The position numbers were made by a program, and so were the translations under genes. A DNA stretch of 64,000 nucleotides, from positions 62,001 to 126,000 of the forward strand of contig NZ_BCYR01000009.1 of the NCBI RefSeq assembly GCF_001598295.1, written 5' to 3'. The stretch comes from Klebsiella ornithinolytica NBRC 105727 = ATCC 31898. Its GTDB lineage: Bacteria > Pseudomonadota > Gammaproteobacteria > Enterobacterales > Enterobacteriaceae. Of the stretch, positions 58,885-64,000 are shown one piece after another. The notes under the pieces are model-generated. The model did no database searches. It was not told the origin of the DNA and was given only the letters and a program-made list of their open reading frames with translations. Positions within the stretch are counted from its first letter, which is position 1. Each line of letters begins with the position of its first letter.

Positions 58885-58973
58885 CAGAATGCCTCCGCAT
58901 TTATCAGGGCATAGACCAAATAGGCCAGCAACAGGAATACCAGCGCCACGCCAGCAATTACGCCTGCACTCAC
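58884..58973 (-). CDS. kdpF: KdpF, small membrane subunit of the Kdp complex
   Basis: A 29-codon frame starting with GTG reads [20 protein letters not shown] then YALINAEAF. It is one hydrophobic helix, almost identical to E. coli KdpF. GGAGG lies six bases before the GTG. Its TGA overlaps the kdpA ATG (TGATG). KdpF binds between KdpA and KdpB and stabilises the complex. Confidence 0.93.
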   Translation of the reverse strand: MSAGVIAGVALVFLLLAYLVYALINAEAF

Positions 58974-59281
58974 AATCCACCTCCGGGTGTTTTTACGATT
59001 TACCCGGAGGATAGAAATTCTGGTGCAAAGATTTTGCAAAAATCAGAACCGGCGGTGTAAAAAAAATATAAAAATCAGCAAAACCACAAATTAACCAATG
59101 ATTAGTATTAATTTAACTTTTTTGTAACTCAATTACCGGATGAATGTAAATAAAGACGAAACGAGCTGTTTTTAGTGGTCGGATGAGTAGTAAAATTACA
59201 TACAAAGCGGTATTATTTTAGCCAGAAATACATTGACACTTTACCGGCGTCGCTTGCCGGCCTGACTAAGGGAGAGAAATT
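58974..59281. other. Divergent control region between kdpF and ybfA
   Basis: This 308-base region contains the KdpE box and both outgoing promoters. It is AT-rich in the middle (59060-59220). No further gene is visible. Confidence 0.6.
59051..59072 (-). promoter_or_regulatory. KdpE-binding site of the kdpFABCDE promoter
   Basis: On the minus strand the site reads TTTATA, a run of Ts, then TACACCGCC, about 80-100 bases upstream of kdpF. It closely resembles the T-rich KdpE box described in E. coli (TTTATAC, Ts, ACACCCCGCC). Confidence 0.8.
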
Positions 59282-59488
59282 ATGGCGTTGTATAAAACTT
59301 ATCCTGCTCACGTTGTCTTTTTACGTCGTGCTTTCGCCGTCGTGGCTGGCGTAGCAGCACTTCCGGTGATGCTGTTCTGGAAAGACCGGGCCCGCTATTA
59401 CAGCTGGCTGCACCGCGTATGGGCAAAAACCAGCGAACAGCCGGTGTGGATGGCCCAGGCTGAAAAAGCCGCCGCTGACTTTTACTGA
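59282..59488 (+). CDS. ybfA: Small membrane-associated protein YbfA (DUF2517)
   Basis: The 68-residue protein has one hydrophobic segment (about 20-36), a conserved [16 protein letters not shown] stretch and a C-terminal cytosol-like tail. It is clearly the E. coli YbfA homologue, diverged in the first 20 residues. Function is unknown. In E. coli a transcription response to quinones has been reported, which I cannot judge here. GGGAGAG lies upstream of the ATG. Confidence 0.9.
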   Translation: MALYKTYPAHVVFLRRAFAVVAGVAALPVMLFWKDRARYYSWLHRVWAKTSEQPVWMAQAEKAAADFY

Positions 59489-59507
59489 TCGCGCCCCCCA
59501 GACTGCA

Positions 59508-59536
59508 TAACCGCCGGTTCTCCGGCGGTTTTTTTT
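59508..59536 (+). terminator. Rho-independent terminator of ybfA
   Basis: AACCGCCGG and CCGGCGGTT pair around TTCT and are followed by a long T run, about 20 bases past the ybfA stop. Confidence 0.92.
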
Positions 59537-59676
59537 TGCCCGGTCAGACGACCTCTGCTTGCACCTGCGTGCCTCCTGCAACACTCTATATCTGAATTTC
59601 CTGATGCTTCCCTCGCGGGCTACGTACCCGGCCGGGAGGTATCGAATCCATGAATGTTACTGATTGCAGGAGTTTT

Positions 59677-61119
59677 ATGGCCACTCATCTGGTTTGGTTT
59701 CGCGCTGACCTACGTATCCATGACAACCTGGCGCTTGCCGCCGCCTGTCGCGATCCGCATGCCCGCGTGCTGGCGCTGTTTATCGCCACGCCGGGCCAGT
59801 GGCATCAGCACGGTATGGCGCCGCGGCAGGCGGCATTTATCGTCCGCCATCTGCGTAGCCTGCAGTCAGCTCTTGCCGAGCGAGGAATTGCGTTGCAGGT
59901 GGCGGAGGCGGAGGATTTTTCGGCCAGCGTCCAGCTGCTGGCTGACTATTGCGCGCAGCAGCAGGTCAGCCACCTGTTTTATAACTACCAGTACGAAATC
60001 AACGAGCGTCAGCGCGATGCGGCGGTGGAAAAGCGGCTGAGCGGCGTGGTATGTCACGGGTTTGACGATGCGCTTTTACTGTCCCCAGGCAGCGTGCTGA
60101 CCGGGAATCACGAAATGTATAAGGTGTTTACGCCCTTTAAAAATGCCTTTCTCCGTCGACTGCGCGAGGCGCTGCCGGAGTGCGTGGCCGCACCGACGGT
60201 ACGTGGTCACGGCCCCCTGACGCCAGCGCCGCTGCCGGAGATCCGCTATCCGCAGGAGGCTTTTGATCCCCACCTTTTTGCCGACGATGAGAAAACGGCT
60301 ATCGCCCGACTGCGCCGTTTCTGCCAGCAAAAAGCCGCAGATTATGACCAGCAGCGTGATTTCCCCGCCAGGGAAGGCACCAGCCGGCTGTCGCCATGTC
60401 TGGCCGTAGGCGTTCTTTCCCCGCGCCAGTGCCTGCATCGACTGCTGGCTGAGCAGCCGGCGGCGCTCGACGGTGAAGCAGGCTCCGTCTGGCTAAACGA
60501 ACTGATCTGGCGGGAGTTTTACCGACATTTGATGGTGTTCTACCCGGACTTATGCAAAGGTCGCCCGTTCATTGCCTGGACCGATAACGTGACATGGCGT
60601 GACGATGTGCAAGGATTAGAGGCGTGGCAAGCCGGGAAAACGGGTTTTCCGATCGTCGATGCCGCGATGCGCCAGCTCAATGCCACGGGCTGGATGCATA
60701 ACCGGCTGCGGATGATTACCGCCAGTTTTCTGGTCAAGGACCTGCGTATCGACTGGCGCGCGGGCGAGCGCTATTTTATCAACCAGCTGATTGATGGCGA
60801 CCTGGCGGCGAATAACGGCGGGTGGCAGTGGGCAGCGTCGACAGGCACCGACGCCGCCCCTTATTTTCGTATATTTAATCCGACCACCCAGGGAGAGAAG
60901 TTCGATAAGGCCGGGACATTTATTCGGCAGTGGCTGCCAGAGCTGGCCGATGTCCCTGATAACGCGCTGCATCAGCCGTGGATCTGGGCCGATAAACAGA
61001 GGGTGAGCCTGAACTATCCGCGTCCGCTGGTCGATCACAAGCAGGCGCGACTGGAGACGTTGGCGGCCTGGGAGGCCGCCAGTAAAAGCCTTACTCCACG
61101 GCCAGGGCGCGGGTCCTGA
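59677..61119 (+). CDS. phrB: Deoxyribodipyrimidine photolyase (CPD photolyase)
   Basis: PhrB repairs cyclobutane pyrimidine dimers with blue light, using FADH and methenyltetrahydrofolate. The N-terminal antenna domain starts [18 protein letters not shown]. The FAD domain has [25 protein letters not shown] and the family run [23 protein letters not shown] 59677 was chosen because AGGAG lies six bases upstream and homology begins there, giving 480 residues against 472 in E. coli. Its last 29 bases overlap the end of dtpD on the other strand. ybgA, which precedes phr in E. coli, is absent. Confidence 0.97.
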   Translation: MATHLVWFRADLRIHDNLALAAACRDPHARVLALFIATPGQWHQHGMAPRQAAFIVRHLRSLQSALAERGIALQVAEAEDFSASVQLLADYCAQQQVSHLFYNYQYEINERQRDAAVEKRLSGVVCHGFDDALLLSPGSVLTGNHEMYKVFTPFKNAFLRRLREALPECVAAPTVRGHGPLTPAPLPEIRYPQEAFDPHLFADDEKTAIARLRRFCQQKAADYDQQRDFPAREGTSRLSPCLAVGVLSPRQCLHRLLAEQPAALDGEAGSVWLNELIWREFYRHLMVFYPDLCKGRPFIAWTDNVTWRDDVQGLEAWQAGKTGFPIVDAAMRQLNATGWMHNRLRMITASFLVKDLRIDWRAGERYFINQLIDGDLAANNGGWQWAASTGTDAAPYFRIFNPTTQGEKFDKAGTFIRQWLPELADVPDNALHQPWIWADKQRVSLNYPRPLVDHKQARLETLAAWEAASKSLTPRPGRGS

Positions 61120-62569
61120 CCCGCAGGGCGTGATACAGCCAGATTATCAGCACCAGGCCGACACAGGCTAAAGCCCCCCAGGTGATTTGGCTGAACACGT
61201 TGATATAGGCATCAATGGCGTAGCTGGTCGCACCGGCTTCATCGAACGCACCCTGTGCTGTCTGGTCGGCAATCACGCCGGCCAGATAGTTGGCGATGGC
61301 GCCGGAGAGCAGCATATAGATGCCGGTCAGCACGCCGGTCACGCCGGGGATTTCGATACGGGTGATTTGCGACATCGCCACCGGGTCGATAAACAATTCG
61401 GCAAAGCCCATTACCGCGAGGCCCAGTACCATCAGCGGCATCGACGATTGTCCGTAGGCGGCCGACCAGCGTGCGCTCAGGGTCAGAATGCAGAAGCCGG
61501 CGCTCATTAGCCCCAGACCCAGCGCAAATTTACCCCAGATCCGCACGGTACGGTTGCCGTTGATATTCTCTTTCACCAGCCAGGCCAGCACCATTCCGCA
61601 GAGCATGACCGCAAAGGCGTTCACCGACTGGAACATCGCGGTCGGGACCTCATAACTCATGATATGCCGGTTCACGAAGCGGTCGATATACAGGCTGATG
61701 GAGCTGCCGCCCTGCTGAGCGAAAGCCCAGAACAGCAGGCTGAATCCGGTCAGGACGATAATGAGTCGCAGGTCTCGACGCTGTTTGGCCGTCTCTGCCC
61801 GCCGATAAATTCTGGCCAGTACCACCAGGCCGACAATCGTCGCCACGATCAGCGCATAGACCGACCACTCCTGCCAGAACAGTACGGTGATCAGCAGCGG
61901 GGCCACGATCAGCAGAACCAGCAGCCAGCCCCAGTTGGGCAGCATAAAGCGGCGCGCGCAGAGCGCCTGGCGATTGACGCCCGAGGTGTGACGGAAATGG
62001 CGACTGCCGCAGAGGAAAATCACCAGTCCGGCAATCATCCCGACGGCGGCGAGGGCGAAGCCCATGGCCCAGCTGTACTCTTCCTGCACATATCCGCAGG
62101 CGATGGGGGCGACGATCGAGCCGATATTCCCCGCCGCATACATCAGCGAGAAGCCGCCATCGCGGCGTGGATCGGTGGGTTCGTACAGCTCTCCCAACAG
62201 GCAGCTGACGTTGGATTTAAACAATCCGTAGCCGCAGACGATGATGGCGAGCGACAGATAGAGGAAGGTTGGCGCAATTTCGCTGGCACCCAACACCAAA
62301 TGGCCAATGGCCATCAACAACGCGCCGAGCATCACCGCCATTCGGTTGCCGAGGAGCTTATCGGCCAGGAAACCGCCGAGAATCGGCGTGACGTAGACCA
62401 GAGAGCAGTATGCGCTGAAGAGGGCGTAGGCGTGGCTATCGTCGTACTTAAGCTGATTGGTGAGATACAAAATCAGCAGCGCCCGCATCCCGTAAAAACT
62501 GAAGTATTCCCAAATTTGCAGCGCGACGACGTAATAGATTGCGCGCGGTTGCGATGATTGTCTGTTCAT
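61091..62569 (-). CDS. dtpD: Dipeptide permease DtpD (POT family)
   Basis: DtpD is a proton-coupled di- and tripeptide importer of the POT/PTR family. It has 12-14 membrane segments. The N-terminal signature [19 protein letters not shown] and the second POT motif [20 protein letters not shown] are present. The 492 residues match E. coli, which has 493. It is convergent with phrB, with a short 3' overlap. Confidence 0.97.
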   Translation of the reverse strand: MNRQSSQPRAIYYVVALQIWEYFSFYGMRALLILYLTNQLKYDDSHAYALFSAYCSLVYVTPILGGFLADKLLGNRMAVMLGALLMAIGHLVLGASEIAPTFLYLSLAIIVCGYGLFKSNVSCLLGELYEPTDPRRDGGFSLMYAAGNIGSIVAPIACGYVQEEYSWAMGFALAAVGMIAGLVIFLCGSRHFRHTSGVNRQALCARRFMLPNWGWLLVLLIVAPLLITVLFWQEWSVYALIVATIVGLVVLARIYRRAETAKQRRDLRLIIVLTGFSLLFWAFAQQGGSSISLYIDRFVNRHIMSYEVPTAMFQSVNAFAVMLCGMVLAWLVKENINGNRTVRIWGKFALGLGLMSAGFCILTLSARWSAAYGQSSMPLMVLGLAVMGFAELFIDPVAMSQITRIEIPGVTGVLTGIYMLLSGAIANYLAGVIADQTAQGAFDEAGATSYAIDAYINVFSQITWGALACVGLVLIIWLYHALRVRTRALAVE

Positions 62570-62839
62570 GTAACGCCTGGTTCCTGCCGTAAAACGAAAG
62601 TCGATCTTTCTGCATGAATAGCGGTTTAGCAGTGTTATTCATGGCCTTAAAGGCTTTCTGGTTATTTAATATGCTTTTATAATGCATAAATATACACGAA
62701 TGCATCACGGGGTGGGTAGACAAATTGCGGGATTAAGCTAAAAGTCAAACGAGCGTCTCTCACGCAGAGGCTATCGACGATCTACGCGGATACCGCTATG
62801 TTATGCCTGTGCACAAAATGATGACCTGATGGAGCGGCA

Positions 62840-63583
62840 ATGAAAAATAGCGAACTGGAACAACTGATTAACGAAAAGCTCAATAGCGCGACATTCAGCG
62901 ACTACGCGCCAAATGGCCTTCAGGTGGAAGGGCGTGAGACGGTGCAAAAAATTGTCACCGGCGTCACCGCCAGCCAGGCGCTGTTGGACGAGGCCGTGCG
63001 CCTGCAGGCAGATGCGGTGATCGTCCATCATGGTTATTTCTGGAAAGGTGAATCGCCGGTGATTCGCGGCATTAAGCGCCAGCGCCTGAAGACGCTGCTG
63101 GCAAATGATATCAACCTCTATGGCTGGCATCTGCCGCTGGATGCCCACCCGGAGCTGGGGAATAACGTCCAGCTGGCGCAGCTGCTGGGGATCACCGTCA
63201 TGGGGGAAATTGAGCCGCTGGTCCCGTGGGGAGAGCTGTCGATGCCGGTTTCCGGGCTGGAGCTGGCTTCGTGGATTGAGGCGCGCCTGGGGCGCAAGCC
63301 GCTGTGGTGCGGTGATACCGGGCCAGATAAAGTGGCCCGTGTCGCCTGGTGTACCGGCGGTGGCCAGAGCTTTATTGACAGCGCCGCTCGCTTTGGCGTC
63401 GATGCGTTTATTACCGGTGAAGTCTCGGAGCAAACTGTCCACTCCGCGCGCGAGCAGTCCCTGCATTTTTATGCTGCCGGACACCATGCCACCGAACGCG
63501 GCGGTATTCGCGCGTTGAGCGAATGGCTGACGGAAAATACCGATCTGGATGTGACCTTTATTGATATTCCCAACCCGGCCTGA
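62840..63583 (+). CDS. ybgI: NIF3-family metal-binding protein YbgI
   Basis: YbgI is a ring-forming di-metal protein of the NIF3 family, used in E. coli as a type structure. Motifs include [15 protein letters not shown] (two metal-ligand histidines) and the C-terminal [10 protein letters not shown]. The 247 residues equal E. coli. GGAGCGG lies just before the ATG. It leads the ybgI-pxpBCA operon, in which 5-oxoproline is degraded, although YbgI's own reaction is not settled. Confidence 0.95.
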   Translation: MKNSELEQLINEKLNSATFSDYAPNGLQVEGRETVQKIVTGVTASQALLDEAVRLQADAVIVHHGYFWKGESPVIRGIKRQRLKTLLANDINLYGWHLPLDAHPELGNNVQLAQLLGITVMGEIEPLVPWGELSMPVSGLELASWIEARLGRKPLWCGDTGPDKVARVAWCTGGGQSFIDSAARFGVDAFITGEVSEQTVHSAREQSLHFYAAGHHATERGGIRALSEWLTENTDLDVTFIDIPNPA

Positions 63584-63599
63584 TGAGAGAGAAAGAAAA

Positions 63600-64000
63600 G
63601 TGCAGCGAGCGCGTTGTTACATGTTAGGCGAAACCGCCGTGGTTCTGGAGCTCGAACCCCCGGTCACGCTGGAAAGTCAAAAGCGTATCTGGCGCCTGGC
63701 TCAGAGACTGGCGGATCACGAAGAGGTCCTGGATGCGATACCGGGGATGAACAATATTACCGTGGTCCTGCGCCATCCGCAGGAGATGGCATGGGATGCG
63801 ATTGAGCAGTTGCAGCGCTGGTGGGAGGAGAGCGAGGCGCTTGAGCCACAGTCGCGGCTGATGACCATTCCGGTTATCTACGGCGGCGAAGACGGCCCCG
63901 ACCTGGCGAACGTGGCGCTTCACAGCGGGTTGACTGAACAGCAGGTTGTCGAATTGCACGCCTCCGTCGAGTACGTGGTGTGGTTTCTTGGTTTCCAGCC
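63600..64000 (+). CDS. pxpB: 5-oxoprolinase subunit PxpB, 5' part (partial)
   Basis: The frame starts at GTG (GTG CAG CGA GCG CGT TGT), with a weak GAGA-type ribosome-binding site, and stays open to the window end. The reading [20 protein letters not shown] and later [11 protein letters not shown] and WEESEALEP matches E. coli YbgJ, now PxpB. PxpABC hydrolyses 5-oxoproline to glutamate with ATP. The GTG start explains why the gene is easy to miss. It begins 16 bases after ybgI, so they share an operon. About 133 of some 218 codons are present. Confidence 0.93.
   Translation, partial: MQRARCYMLGETAVVLELEPPVTLESQKRIWRLAQRLADHEEVLDAIPGMNNITVVLRHPQEMAWDAIEQLQRWWEESEALEPQSRLMTIPVIYGGEDGPDLANVALHSGLTEQQVVELHASVEYVVWFLGFQ

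Overview
The window is a chromosomal backbone segment of an enterobacterium. Almost every gene has a recognisable Escherichia coli counterpart in the same order, from the first codons of lipA to pxpB (ybgJ). I judged this by recalling the E. coli proteins and comparing by eye. The moderately high G+C and the protein variants (KdpC, NagE, DacA, Lnt) suggest the Klebsiella/Raoultella/Enterobacter group rather than Escherichia. The inducible ornithine decarboxylase cluster speFL-speF-potE fits an ornithine-positive member. The genus cannot be settled from this sequence alone.

Layout. (1) 1-9.6 kb: lipoate synthesis (lipA start, ybeF-like LysR gene, lipB, ybeD), then cell elongation and peptidoglycan genes (dacA, rlpA, rodA, mrdA), ribosome-linked rlmH and rsfS, and cobC. 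(2) 9.7-15.2 kb: nadD, holA, lptE, leuS and ybeL. (3) 15.3-18.6 kb: the glutamate/aspartate ABC transporter gltIJKL, with the SroC sRNA between gltI and gltJ and a CA-rich GcvB target element in the gltI leader. (4) 18.9-25.9 kb: lnt, corC, ybeY, ybeZ, miaB and divergent ubiF. (5) 26.1-26.9 kb: seven tRNA genes (four Gln, two elongator Met, one Leu) behind one promoter. (6) 27.1-41.4 kb: asnB, then the amino-sugar region nagD, nagC, nagA, nagB, nagE, glnS, chiP, chiQ. An AT-rich islet of about 1.8 kb splits nagD from nagBAC. (7) 41.8-46.8 kb: fur, fldA, ybfE, ybfF, seqA, pgm. (8) 46.9-50.8 kb: potE, speF and the arrest-peptide leader speFL. (9) 51.1-59.5 kb: the high-affinity potassium system kdpFABC with kdpDE, then ybfA. 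(10) 59.7-64 kb: phrB, dtpD, ybgI and the start of pxpB.

How the genes work together. NagE imports GlcNAc as its 6-phosphate, NagA and NagB convert that to fructose-6-phosphate, and NagC represses when inducer is absent. ChiP admits chitooligosaccharides. NagC-like palindromes lie in front of both nagE and chiP, and the chiP ribosome-binding site carries a perfect complement to the ChiX sRNA seed as I remember it. KdpD and KdpE control kdpFABC through a recognisable KdpE box. The small ORF speFL is expected to switch speF-potE on when ornithine is present.

The least explained parts are the nagC-nagD islet, which encodes a protein with a C-terminal zinc-finger-like pair that faintly resembles FlhC, the NagE permease domain that differs from the usual enterobacterial one, an unidentified 3' coding remnant between chiQ and fur, a hairpin-bearing spacer separating kdpD from kdpE, and an unusually long tRNA spacer. 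I saw no CRISPR array, insertion sequence, prophage or rRNA.
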